Assembly: GCF_003473485.1 (NCBI RefSeq)
Contig: NC_053048.1
Location: forward strand, 36,142,755-36,206,754
Direction of reading: 5' to 3'
Length of the DNA stretch: 64,000 nucleotides
Source of the DNA: Medicago truncatula
Lineage: Eukaryota > Streptophyta > Magnoliopsida > Fabales > Fabaceae
A program made the translations under genes and the position numbers. Position 1 is the stretch's first letter. Each line of letters opens with the position of its first letter. Positions 46,920-58,269 of the stretch are shown piece after piece. A model generated the notes under the pieces. The model did not search any database. It was not told where the DNA came from and was given only the letters and a program-made list of their open reading frames with translations.

Positions 46920-48427
46920 TCTATATACTTATATTAAAAGAAATGTCCCTTGAATTTACCATTTTGCCCCTATAAGGGGCAATTTGGTAATCTACTTATT
47001 GGTTAAGTTTTTTTTTTTAACCATGACCTATGAATTTCCATTTTTGCCCCTAACCAATTTTTTTAATTACTTTCTAATTTTTATATTTTTAATAACTTTT
47101 AATTATTTTCCAATTTTTATATTTTTAACTATTTTTTAATTTTTTCTCCCAAATTCAGTTGCTTCTACATTCTTTCGAAGAATTTTTTTTTTATGCCGTG
47201 ATTATCTAAGGTTATTATTTTACCTTAGATAAACATTAAATGTAAAAATGTGGAGGAAAAAATTAGGTTAAAATTAGAGCTGACATTTTGCATAAATTAA
47301 ATCTAGAGTTACTATTGTAAAGTCACGCGAAAAAATAGGTTAAATCTAGGGTTAATATTGCGTCACGGGTTAACATTTAGAAATAAGAGATGACATTTTG
47401 CTTAAATTAAATCTAGGGTTAATATAGTAAAGTCACACGAAAAAATAAGGTTAAATATAGGGTTAATATTGCGTCACAGATTAACATTTAGAAATAAGAG
47501 ATACCATTTGGCATAAATTAAATCTAGGGTTAATAAAATTTGTTTAGTAAAATTAAAGTGAAAAATTAGGAGCGATTTTTTTATTTTGATTTCCCTAACA
47601 ATTAACGTTAACATTTTGATTAAATTAAACAGGGTTAATTAAATAGGGTTAATATAGTAAAATTAAGCAAAGAAGTTAGGTTACATCTAGGGTAAAATTT
47701 TGCGTTCAGGTTAACTTTAAGAAATAAAATAGGTTAAGTATTGCAAGACGGGTTAACATTTATAAGTAAGATATTAAGTTAACTATAGCGAGACGGGTTA
47801 ACGGTTATTTCTTTCAAAAAAACAGCATATAATTGGGAACATACTTTTATTTTACTTTAGATAAACATTAAATGCAAAAGTGTGGAGGGAAAAATTAGGT
47901 TAAAATTAGAGATGACTTTTTGCATAAATTAAATCTAGGGTTAATATAGTAAAGTCACACGAAAAAATTAGGTTAAATCTAGGGTTAATATTGCATCACG
48001 GGTTAACGTTTATAAATGAGCTGACATTTTGCATAAATTAAATCTAGGGTTAATATAATTTGTTTAATAAAATTAAGGAGAAAAATTAGGAGCGATTTGT
48101 TATTTTGATTTCCCTAACAATTAACGTTAACATTTTGATTAAATTAAATAGGGGTAATACAGTAAAATTAAGCAAAGAAGTTAGGTTAAATCTAGGGTAA
48201 AATTTTGTGTTCGGGTTAACTTTAAGGAATAAGAGATTGCAATAATTGTTATGTTATTTTTTATGTAGTGCTTTAGACTCTGTGTTGCAAATTTTCGGTT
48301 TACACAACTTTGATTTTCATATTTATAAAGGGTAACAATTTTCCGTAATTTATAAGATTTCTACTTCAGAACTAAATTTTAAAAAAATACGTTATTCAAC
48401 CCGTGCAAAGCACGGGTTTATAACTAG
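46920..48427 (+). mobile_element. Probable non-autonomous Helitron with internal repeats
   Basis: The left end begins TCTATATACTTATATTAAAAG (5' TC, Helitron-like). The right end has a GC-rich stem AACCCGTGC, loop AAA, GCACGGGTT (48398-48418), followed a few bases later by CTAG at 48424-48427 and a host T. This is the classic Helitron 3' structure. No Rep/helicase is present. The interior contains many degenerate copies of a TAAATCTAGGGTTAATAT-type unit with GTCACACG and GCGTCACGGGTTAAC spacers, and a larger duplication (47215-47660 against about 47860-48150). The left flanking base is T rather than the usual A, so confidence is moderate. Confidence 0.72.
47270..48230. repeat. Degenerate array of AATCTAGGGTTAAT units
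   Basis: At least ten occurrences of [A/T]AATCTAGGGTTAAT-like text are spread at irregular spacing, joined by recurring phrases such as AAAGTCACACGAAAAAAT, GCGTCACGGGTTAACATTTA and GACATTTTGCATAAATTA. The order of phrases repeats, so this is a decayed tandem array within the Helitron. It is not telomeric repeat: the unit is longer and irregular. Confidence 0.75.
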
Positions 48428-48740
48428 TTACAACATATAAACTAGTTTTATGAACATATCAAAAATAGAAACCATCACAAAAACGTATTTTCAGCAACGT
48501 ATCAAAACAAGTGTCAAAATACATGCAATCAAATTTCAATTTCAAATTGCTCAATAAATCATAGATGAATCCAAATAGAGACCATATTAATTTTGATGAC
48601 TTTAAATGTAAGTATCAATGACAAGAAAATATTGAAAGGGTGTGTTCCCCATTTTTATAAACACTTTAACATAGAAAATAATCAATAATATTAATAGTGA
48701 AGATATGTGATAATGATCGTCACTACGATGAACAATCAGC

Positions 48741-49094
48741 TGTTAAGAGTCCCACATCGGACAGGACATGGCCTGACAATGTGTTTATAAGTGGGGGCAA
48801 TCCTCACCTTACAAGCCGGTTTTGTGGGGTTGTGTTAGGCCCAACCACGATTTCTAATATGGTATCAGAGCCTCTCCAAGATCCATTGGGCCACCTGTTA
48901 TCAGGCTTCCGCTATCGGGCCACCCACCATTTATGTCCACGAATCAAGCCCAATAGTGCTGGTCGTGAGGGGGTGTGTTAAGAGTCCCACATCGGACAGG
49001 ACATGGCCTGACAATGTGTTTATAAGTGGGGGCAATCCTCACCTTACAAGCCGGTTTTGTGGAGTTGTGTTAGGCCCAACCACGATTTCTAATA
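48741..49094 (+). mobile_element. TRIM retrotransposon (terminal-repeat in miniature), 354 bp
   Basis: Two direct terminal repeats of 119 bp (48741-48859 and 48976-49094) begin TGTTAAGAGTCCCACATCGG and end TTTCTAATA; by eye they differ at one base. Directly after the first repeat is the primer-binding site TGGTATCAGAGCC (48860-48872, initiator Met tRNA). Before the second is a purine-rich GTGAGGGGG tract (from about 48965). The internal region is only 116 bp and non-coding. The flanks TCAGC and TCCGC may be an imperfect 5-bp target duplication. The near-identical repeats indicate recent insertion. Confidence 0.92.
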
Positions 49095-49635
49095 TCCGCT
49101 ACCATAATTCCAACTCTTTCAAAAAAATTTTAAGACCACAACACCCATAGAAAAAGAATTAGACAAAACCCCCCAAATTGTTATACTTAAGGTTTGAAAA
49201 ATCTAAGATTTTACTATCTACACAATTCTACTACTCATCCAAACTAGATATCAATTCTAAATTTTTATGAATCATAAAATTTCACCTCAAACAATACCAA
49301 AGAAAACACTTTCCATTAGTGGGTTTTGGGGGAAATGGCGAATGTTTGGCGAACAGAGAAGAAAGGGGAAAATAGGGAGATGAGAAAAGTTGGGAGAAAA
49401 TAATAAGGTGGGATGGGGTTCGGTGTCTTTAGATTTATTTATTTATTTATTTATTTTTGTATGAACGTTTCTATGTAACGTTTTTCATGCATTTAAAGCT
49501 ACTCTATAACAATAAAATGAATTTGGCTAAAGAAAAGAGATATGTGTCTGTTGATCGAAATATCAAGGGAATAAAGCTAGGAAGAGATTCTCTTTAACAT
49601 TCTATAAAAGGGAATAAATGATTCACAATGAAGGG
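49095..49635. other. Spacer between TRIM and copia element
   Basis: AT-rich with a GGGAAAATAGGGAGATGAG-type purine patch near 49360-49400 and ATTT tetranucleotide repeats near 49435-49456. No gene. Confidence 0.4.
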
Positions 49636-50240
49636 TGTTGGATTATGTGGCTCTCATTCAATTACTTCATCTATAAGCTACTTGTAGTCAAGTTCTTAAT
49701 TTTTGAAGTTTCCTTTTGCACTTTACGGTTCCTTATCCTTTAGTGGTTAAGGTTTGTCTCCAAGCTTTACATGTCACATATGTTGCATGCTTCACACCTC
49801 CTACTTGCTTGCATATGTTTTACACCTCCTACTTGCTTGCCATGTGCTACTTTGCTTCACCATTAAGAATTGTGGAATGGAGGCTATATATACAGCAATC
49901 ACATGTCGTGAATAGATATCACATAACCAATTACAAACACACTTTGTAACATACACTTAAGTGTATTTTTGGTGAGAATTCTTGTTCCATTTTAGAGAGT
50001 ATTTTAGGAGATATTGAGAGAAAATATTGTCCTTTGTCCTCATTACTATAAGAGGACTTGCTATACTCTTTTCTTTTACATAGTGGAACTTTGCTCTTGA
50101 TCGCCCGTGGTTTTTTAGTTCTCATATTGAGGAGTTTTCCATGTAAATCTTGTGTGTTTTTTCTCTTGTTATTTTACTTACTTCTCTTTAATTCTCAATT
50201 TCATCGATCATGTGCTTCCGCATTGCACTGATACCTTAAC
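49636..50240 (+). mobile_element. 5' LTR of Ty1-copia element
   Basis: Inferred LTR from TGTTGGATTATG to TACCTTAACA (TG...CA with short TGTT/AACA inversion), 605 bp. It ends 3 nt before the primer-binding site TGGTATCAGAGC at 50244-50255. A TATA-like CTATATATACAG is at about 49883. The 3' LTR is absent, so ends and target duplication cannot be checked by comparison. Confidence 0.75.
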
Positions 50241-53200
50241 AAGTGGTATCAGAGCGCTTAGTTGAGAATTTCAAAATGTCTCCTAAATTTGACATTGAGA
50301 AGTTTGATGGCAAGATTAGCTTTTCTATTTGGCGAGTCCAAATGAGGGCCATTCTTACTCAGAACGGATTAAAGAAAGCTTTAGATGGAAAGACGAAGAA
50401 ACCGGCTTCCATGACCGACGAGCAGTGGGACGAGTTGGATGAAAAGGCGCTTTCATCAATCCAACTTTGCTTGTCCAAAGAGGTTCTCCGTGAAGTAGTC
50501 AATGAAACAACTGCTGCGGGATTATGGCTGAAGTTAGAAACTCTATACATGACCAAGAACCTTGCAAACAAGCTTCGTCTCAAAGAACGTATATATACCA
50601 TTAGAATGGTTGAAGGTACTCCTATTCAATCTCATCTTGATGAATTTAACTCTATCATTTTGGATCTGGAAAATATTGATGTTAAAATTTATGATGAAGA
50701 TAAAGCTGTTTTGTTGGTTGTCTCTTTACCTTCTACCTACAAACATTTCAAAGAAATCATGTTGTATGGAAATAATGATACCTTGTCCTTTGAAGATGTT
50801 TAATCTAATTTATTGTCCAAAGAAAAATTTGATCTTGAAGTTCATTCTGTGGAGAAGGGTGAGGGCTTAAGTGTTAGAGGTAGAACTCAAGAAAAAGGGA
50901 GTACCAGTTAGAAAAAATCCAGATCCAAATCCAGAGGACGCAAATCCAACAAAACCTGTCGCTATTGCAAGAAATCTGGCCATGAGATTTCTGATTGTTT
51001 TCTCTTAAAGAAAAAGCAAGAAAGACAAGAAAAAGGGAAAACTCCACAATCCCCTAAAGCTGCCAATATTAAATTTGATTCTGGCGATGACATTACTTTA
51101 TTTGTTGTCTCCTCTAATAAGAGGAGTAAAACAGAATAGATTCTTGCTACTGGGTGTACTTTTCATATGTGTCCTTATAAGGATTTATTTACCACTTTTG
51201 AACCTGTTTATTTACCACTAATAAGAGGAGTAAAACAGAATAGATTCTTGCTACTGGATGTACTTTTCATATGTGTCCTTATAAGGATTTATTTACCACT
51301 TTTGAACCTGTTGATTGTGGTGTTGTCTTGATGGGTAATGATGCCCAATGCAAGGTTGCAGGAATAGGTACAGTTCAGGACTAATGATGGTGTCGTAAGG
51401 ACTTTGACTAACGTCCGCTATATACCTGATTTGAAGTGGAACTTAATCTCCCTTGGCACTCTCGAGTCTCTTGGGTGCAAGTACTCAGCTGAAGGTGGAG
51501 TTTTAAAGGTATCGAAAGGATCTCTTGTTTTACTGAAAGCTAACCGAATTGGTAGTTTATATGTCATGCAAGGGACTGTTATGACAGGTTCAGCAGCTGT
51601 GTCATCTTCTATGCCTGAAAATGATGTCACCAATTTATGGCACATGCGCCTGGATCATATGAATGAAAAAGGCATGCATCTTCTGAGCAAGCAATGTCAT
51701 CTTGGTAAAAAAGGCATTAGTATGTTGGAGTTTTGTAAACATTGTGTTTTTGGGAAATAGAAAAATGTTAGTTTCTCTACTGCAACTCACCGTACCAATG
51801 GTATTCTTAATTATATTCATTCTAACCTTTGGGGGCCTTCAAAAGTTGCTTCCTATGGAGGACGCCGCTATATGATGACTATTATTGATGATTTTTCTTG
51901 TAAGGTTTGGCTTTATTTTTTGCGGCATAAAAATGAGACTTTTCCCACATTCAAGAAGTGGAAAATTCTTGTTGAATCTCATACAGGGAAAAATGTGAAG
52001 AAGCTCGGGACAGATAATGGATTAGAGTTCTGCATTGGTGACTTTAACGAGTTCTACTCAAATCATGGTATTGCTAGACACAAAACCATTCCGAGGAATC
52101 CCTAGCAAAACGGTGTTGCAGAACGAATGAACAGGACTCTACTTGAGAGAGCTCGGTGTATGCTCTCAAATGCTTGGTTATGGCATCGGCGTGATCTTTG
52201 GGCCGAGGCAGCATCTACTGCATGTTACTTGGTCAACCGTTCTCCACATTTGGCAGTTGACTTCAAAGTTCCAGAAGAGATTTGGTCCGGTAATCCTGTT
52301 AATTATTCTAATTTAAGAATTTTTGGATGTCTTACATATGCACATGTCAATGATGGCAAATTAGCTCCAAGAGCTGTTGAGTGCATATTTCTTGGTTATG
52401 CATCTGAGTCTAAGGGGTATCGTTTGTGGTGCTCTGATTCAAAATCACAAAAATTAATTCTTAGTAGAGATGTGACTTTTAATGAGGATGTATTATTATC
52501 TTCTGGAAAACAGTCTTTTGTGTTTTCTTCTACTAGTACAGGTAATTTGCTAGCGAGAAGGTGGAGTTTGTATTAAAGCATGCAGCTCCTAATGTTAATG
52601 TCCCATCTTCCTCTACAAATGAATCCAGCATTGATGACTATCATGTTGATGATGATCGTGATGATTGTACCACTTCTCCTATTCAGCAACAAGGAGATGA
52701 TTACTCTATTGCCCGAGACAGAATTAGAAGACAAATCAGAAAGCCAACTAGATACACTGATAATGACAATTTAGTTGCTTATGCATTGTCTATTGCACAA
52801 GAGGTAAATGATGGTGTTGAACCTGCCAGCTATACTGAAGTTGTTTCTTGTGTTGAATCTTCTAAGTGGCTAGTGGCTATGAATGAAGAAATTGAGAGTC
52901 TTCATAAAAAAGATACTTGGGATCTAACAGAGCTTCCTAAAGGCAAACGACCATTAAGGTGTAAATGGATCTATAAGAAGAAAGACGGCATTCTCGGGGT
53001 TGAAGATCCAAGATGCAAAGCACGACTAGCCGTTAAAGGCTTTAATCAAAAGGAAGGTATTGACTTTAATGAGATATTCCACATGTTGTTCGTCATACTT
53101 CCATTCGTGTTTTACTTGCATTTGTTGCTTTATTTGATTTGGAGTTGGAGCAACTTGATGTTAGGACAACTTTCCTACATGGAGAGGTGGAAGAAGAAAT

Positions 53201-53692
53201 TTACATGGAACAACCTAAGGGATTTATTGCTCCTGGAAAGGAGCATCTTGTCTGCCGTTTGAAGAAATCTTTATATGGCCTTAAGCAAGCTCCTAGGCAG
53301 TGGTACAAAATGTTTGACTCTTTCATGATTGGGCAAAATTATTACAGAAGTCAATATGATGACTGCATTTATTTTCAAAATTTTCAAAATGGATATTTCA
53401 TATACTTGTTACTTTATGTTGATGATATGTTAATTGCATCACGTGACAAGTCTTTAATCAAGAAATTGAAAACTCAACTCAGTAATGAGTTTGATATGAA
53501 AGAATTAGGTGCAGCAAAGAAAATTCTTGGTATGGAGATTCACAGGGAGCTTGACCGTCAAGCTGGTAAACTATTCTTATCTCAACAAAAGTATATTGAG
53601 AGAGTGCTTGATAGGTTTAATATGAATAATTGTAAACCAAGTTTCTACTCCACTTGCTGCGCATTTCAAGTTATCTTCAGAATTAAAAAACA
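50241..53692 (+). mobile_element. Decayed Ty1-copia gag-pol, 3'-truncated
   Basis: Gag starts at ATG 50276 (KFDIEKFDGKISFSIWRVQM) and runs to an early stop at 50801-50803. The zinc knuckle CRYCKKSGHEISDC is readable near 50957. The protease active-site motif is altered (ATG where family members have DSG) and lies in a 104-bp tandem duplication. Integrase shows the DDE residues: IIDDFS near 51880, GTDNG near 52009 and VAERMNRT near 52117. It has a TAG at 52103-52105 in the block before VAERM. Reverse transcriptase runs from the WKWIYKKK-type segment (CKWIYKKKDG, 52963) to YVDDMLIA (about 53418), with a frameshift near 53100. A last frameshift lies near 53640. RNase H and the 3' LTR are missing. 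This is a dead element. Confidence 0.92.
51114..51311 (+). repeat. 104-bp tandem duplication in copia protease region
   Basis: A unit starting CTAATAAGAGGAGTAAAACA at 51114 is repeated from 51218 (period 104). It includes ATGTGTCCTTATAAGGATTT. The copies differ at one base (TGGGTG against TGGATG). The duplication post-dates loss of function or caused it. Confidence 0.9.
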
Positions 53693-55220
53693 AATATTTG
53701 TTTAATAAAAATACATAATAATAACAAACAAATCATGTTCCCTTCTTCTGTCATATCACAACAACCTTTTATTGTTTTTTAATTTAAAATTTCAACCGTT
53801 AGATATTTTTTTCTACATGTCTTGCATCCAAGCTCTAAATAGAGTAAATGGAGTTTAGCCTAAATGGAGCACACCCATCCGAACTCTAGGAATACTATAT
53901 CAAACAAAATATTTGATATCAAGGTTAAAACACAGGTCCACCAAATCAACCATTAAAGCAATCTTGTACCATAAAATAAGTTTTTGCATTCCTAACCATG
54001 ATTTATCAGTCCATTCAGAGACAAAATAAAATGTATTGAGACCACAAACAAAGAAAGAAAAAAGAAGTTCTTGCAGAAGAGTAATGTTAAATAGATACTT
54101 TATAGAAACCAAATGCTCACTGTTGATTTTTCTTTCTTTTTCCTAAACATGAAAAGGTTCTCCTTTTGTTCTTCCATTCATGATTCATCATAACTTGTAG
54201 TAGCATCTGTTGAAGTAGCTGTGCCGCCAAAGCTTGTATCATTCTGCATAACCACACTTCTATATTATAATATCTTAAAAGATATTTTGCACTGAATCAT
54301 ATAATACCACAAGGATGAAATTAGCATATTAATATGTTCTCAGGGAAACCATTCTCTTATTTGATAAAAATTGTCATTCAGTTCTGACATTGAGTTAGAT
54401 GTAAGATTATGAATTAAACAACCAACATGCAGTTTCCAAGTTTCTACGCAAGGTCACCATCATATATTTCAAAGAATCAGTTAGAGTTAGCAGTGCATTC
54501 AGTCTCTAATATGCATGTACTAGTAAAAACCAATACGAGCAGATGCAAAACAATGATATATAAGGGTTGAGCAGGTTGGCTCAGTCCATTTTTATAGCCT
54601 TTTTCTGTGAACCATTGATGAATAAAGTTCATCTATTCATAACTAATGCAATCAGACCCTTTTAACTTTGCTATTTGAACTTATTCAATTAGTCATTTTT
54701 TGACTTTGTGGTCTTATAATAATGCATATTGATTATGAAATCATGTATTGGATATAATACCAAATTAAGCCTTTAATTATGCTAATTGTATATACATCTT
54801 GAACAATGCAGTCTAAAAGTCAAGCCATATGCATGATTAACATAGTTGCATATATCCTCTTAAGCGAAAAAAAGAAATACTTAACTAGTAAATTAACTTC
54901 AGGACAGGAAAACAAATCAACTAAGATAGTAATATATGACGGAGTAAGACCAAAAAAATATTAGTATTGGACAGACACCCACATATCAACCAAACAAACC
55001 CTTTCAAAGTTGCAAAATCCAACACACACTATAATCCAAGACTCACGACAAAATCCAACAAAAACTGAAATTTAGAATCGGAATCTAAATACAATCATAA
55101 AAAATACAATCAATCCAAGCAATCATAAAAATCAATACTCACTCAATCTATTAAAATGAAAACAAAATATAAAAATGAACATAAATTCAAACAAGTAAAC
55201 TATAAAAGAGAAACTTACTT
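53693..55220 (-). other. 3' flank of F-box copy 6 with probable 3' UTR intron
   Basis: The donor GTAAGT is at 55218-55213, 2 nt after the stop. A candidate acceptor (GGTTATGCAG) precedes 54243, giving an intron of about 975 nt. The segments 53930-54090 and 54100-54720 are shared with flanks of copies 3 (23350-23990) and 5 (37260-37870). The copia fragment was truncated against this flank at about 53692. Confidence 0.45.
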
Positions 55221-56588
55221 TCAAAAAATTGAAACTAAGCTTTCAAAGTAAACCTTGGTCGAGCACCAAAATGTAGAATTGCTACTTCCATTATCATTGA
55301 TAATAGTACTACTTGTAGTAACCTTTGTTTGCTCTACTCTATTTTCTCTCCAATTATAGAGAATTGGATGGGATTCTTGGCTGTTCTTAAATACCAGTGT
55401 ATCAGCATCCTCAGAAAGAAGCAGCGGCACCAATTGAAAATGATACTTTATCTTTTCATGATTAAACTCTTCGTCACCAAAGTAGTCATGGTTTATTTGA
55501 AGATTTTGATAACTTATTTTAAGAAATTGAGTCCAAGAGTTGTCATTCCCTAATTCCTTCATCTGCCATATAAGAAAATCGGTTTCCTTGTAAAAATAGG
55601 AACAACAAAGGAAGCCCCCCAACACAGCAACAATTGGCAGGGCAGATGGCATTTCATCAAAATCACGAGGCAGACGGTATTGATTGTATGTCTCAGTTCC
55701 TAAATCGAGTGAAACAATAACAAACTGCTCAACTCTAAGATTCTTAATATCATAGTCAAAGTCATTGTGAATAGCCAACCAATTAAGAGTGCTACTCAAA
55801 TACACAGCATTATGCACATCATTTTCACCAAAGTACGAATGAATAGGAACAACGGGGAAACTTTGAATCTCTCTCCAAACATTATCTCCAAAACTGAGAA
55901 TTCTCACATTCATTCTGTGTTGTCGATCTGGATTGTAATTGGATGCCACTATCTTATAAGTGCCAGTAGAATTATCACATCCAAAGGTGAAATTGTAATA
56001 GCCAAGAAACGGGAAAGGGTGGGTTGCACTGCCATGGAAACGGACAAAATACCCAAAATTTGGAGATATTGTCATTGTGGCTGGGTTCCATAGACGAAAA
56101 TATCCCAATTGAGAATCACCGCCAGCCAAAAGAATCAATCCATTGCAGCTACCAATCATTAAAGAACATTCTTTATCACCCAAATGATGGTAAGGATCGA
56201 CCGAAAGGGTGAACAACGGGTTTTGAATTAAACAGTTTAACGAGTAAGGAACGACACTGTAACCCACCTCCAATCCACGGTCGTCAACATCATCGATGGG
56301 GATAGCTGCGATGGGGATAGCTGCGATGTGCAGCGTGCCTATTGTGAAGAGTGGATTTCTTGTTGAAGATCGATTGAGGTGTAATTTCACAAAGCTGGGA
56401 TCAGAGATTAGGGATTTCCAAGACTTGCTAACACATTTGAGTCGAACAAGAGATTTGACGGGAAGGAAGGAAAGTAACTCTGCGATGAGATCGTCAGGAA
56501 GGACCACCGGCGTCACCGGAGTCATGATCGTGGAAACGCAGTGGGGTGGCGGCGTTGAGGATGAAACCAAAATAGGTCTCATATACAA
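55221..56588 (-). CDS. F-box protein with FBA interaction domain (copy 6, intact, 455 aa)
   Basis: Open frame from ATG 56588 to TGA 55223-55221. Met22 (56525-56523), directly before VVLPDDLIAELLSFLPVKSL, matches the start region of copy 7 and may be the true start. F-box at about residues 28-72, including RLKCVSKSWKSLISDPSFVK. FBA blocks are in order: GYSVVPYSLNCLIQNPLFTL, LMIGSCNGLILLAGGDS, FRLWNPATMTI, GTYKIVASNYNP, SFGDNVWREIQSF, SLDLGTETYNQYRLPRDFDE and C-terminal YFESLVSIF. A 15-bp tandem duplication (about 56294-56323) encodes an IAAIP repeat absent from copy 3. Undamaged, closest to copies 3 and 7. The role is inferred as SCF substrate receptor, target unknown. Confidence 0.93.
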   Translation of the reverse strand: MYMRPILVSSSTPPPHCVSTIMTPVTPVVLPDDLIAELLSFLPVKSLVRLKCVSKSWKSLISDPSFVKLHLNRSSTRNPLFTIGTLHIAAIPIAAIPIDDVDDRGLEVGYSVVPYSLNCLIQNPLFTLSVDPYHHLGDKECSLMIGSCNGLILLAGGDSQLGYFRLWNPATMTISPNFGYFVRFHGSATHPFPFLGYYNFTFGCDNSTGTYKIVASNYNPDRQHRMNVRILSFGDNVWREIQSFPVVPIHSYFGENDVHNAVYLSSTLNWLAIHNDFDYDIKNLRVEQFVIVSLDLGTETYNQYRLPRDFDEMPSALPIVAVLGGFLCCSYFYKETDFLIWQMKELGNDNSWTQFLKISYQNLQINHDYFGDEEFNHEKIKYHFQLVPLLLSEDADTLVFKNSQESHPILYNWRENRVEQTKVTTSSTIINDNGSSNSTFWCSTKVYFESLVSIF

Positions 56589-56809
56589 ATGAATCGGTTT
56601 GGACAGTAAGGAAGCCTAATCCTCGCTATTTTATTCGACTTTTAATTTTGGGAGTTAATACCGTCTTAGTCACGATTAAAACTCTGAAATTTATGTTTTA
56701 TTTTTTTTCTAGTCAAACCACCACCACCCCTCACCCAGAATTCTATTCTCTACGTCCAAATGATAAGTCGCTTTACGTCCCACGTTATAAATTATTTTAC
56801 AATACCAAT

Positions 56810-57483
56810 TGTTGGAACATATGGAGTGTTATAGTGTGAATTAAAAAAAAAATCATGTCAACTTTCTTAATTAGTGTTAAGCTATAAATTGAGCCCATCT
56901 CCCTCACTTCTACTCACACCAAAAGTTCTCTTGAGTTGTCAAAGAACTTTTCTCTCTTCTCCCTCCTTTAGCTTGTGTTGATGAGCTATTCTTTTCTTCT
57001 CCCTCCTTTTCTGTCCCTTCGGATTTAAAGAGTGTTCTTAAGGTCATAATCCCTTCAGTTTATAATATCCCTTCGGAATTAAGAATGGTCTTAAGAACAT
57101 ATATAGTCCCTTTGGTAAATTTTGTCCCTTCAGAAAAAAGAATATTCTTAAGATCAAAGTCCTTTTCGAGATAAAGTGTCACTTCGGAATATAAGAATGA
57201 TCTTAGTACTATAATAGAGTGGTATCAATACCATATTAGAGTGGTCTTAGCACCATATTTGAAGGTGTATTTCTAGAACATATCCTGTGGTGCAATATGA
57301 CTATGATACTGTTGTAGCTGGGCTATTTTATCATGTGGGCGTCATGGTTGATAGTCTGTTTGCACAATTTTGGGCAGTGCCACGAAACGTCTTGAAGAGA
57401 GCGACTTAGTCCACGACTCAGCCTAGTAGTCTCTTCGATGACAGAAAAATCTTTATAACTAATTTTTTACTATTGTTCCAACA
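56810..57483. mobile_element. Solo LTR, 674 bp, with perfect CCAAT target duplication
   Basis: Starts TGTTGGAACATATGG and ends TATTGTTCCAACA, so the ends form the short inverted repeat TGTTGGAACA/TGTTCCAACA. It is flanked by CCAAT at 56805-56809 and 57484-57488. A TATA-like TATAAAT is at 56883-56889, and the likely leader after it has a C/T-rich tract (CTCCCTCCTTT). From 57010 to 57215 there are four or five degenerate units of the type CCCTTCGGAATTAAGAATGG, CTTAAG. No internal region is present, which indicates LTR-LTR recombination. The family is not identified. Confidence 0.88.
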
Positions 57484-57488
57484 CCAAT

Positions 57489-58260
57489 AAAATATTAATG
57501 TTAATTTACTATTATACCATTAACTATTTATTACTCTTTTTTCTTTCAATTATTTTAATTTAGCTTTCTAATAACATTTATTAAAGAAAATTTTGTAAAA
57601 CAACTCATAATATCTCTCTATCATATAAAATTAATTACATTTCTTTATACGAGAGAAATGTCTAAAATGTCATGTAATTTAAACGGTGGGAGTATATTCT
57701 TGTACCCACCCCTTCTAAAATTAGGAAAAAAAAGACATTGACTACGTAACACTGACACGTGGCTTTAAAGGCTATGACCCTTTTTTTCTAGGGAAAAGTC
57801 TATGCCCCTTCAAATTGATGATAAATAGTCAAATTGGTCCTTAAATCATTAAACTTTAAATTGTCAATGCTACTTTAATACAAAAAAAAAAAAAAAACAA
57901 GTCAAGAGATATGTTATGCATTAGGGAGAGACAGAAACCTTTCAATTAGGTTGACACGAAACTGAAACTCTCATCCTCTACCGCCTACTCAATATATATT
58001 ATTCAAAAAAAGGAAAATATATACCAGAAGAAAGATTATACCAAAACCCCACAAAACTAACATCCTTACCCCATAACACATAGAGATTAGGCTTTAAAGG
58101 GTCTTTATTATTCATACAAAATTTTGTAACCTATACCCTTGAAATTTCAGAGAGAGAAAAAATCTTCATTTGGGAGGTGCAAGAGGGGGACCCGGAGTAA
58201 TGAGACTCTTTGTAATTTTCTTTTTCTGACTCTTTGATAAATAAGGAGTAAATTAATGAG
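57489..58260. other. AT-rich spacer, unassigned
   Basis: No gene and no recognised repeat ends. There is a poly(A) run at about 57881-57897 and a purine-rich AGAGGGGGACC patch near 58183-58193. Confidence 0.35.
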
Positions 58261-58269
58261 ACTTCTCAT

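Noticed and set aside
47270-48230. Possible interstitial telomeric repeat (CTAGGGTTAA text)
   Set aside because: The plant telomere unit is a regular heptamer; here the motif is longer, widely spaced and embedded in other recurring phrases within a Helitron-like element.
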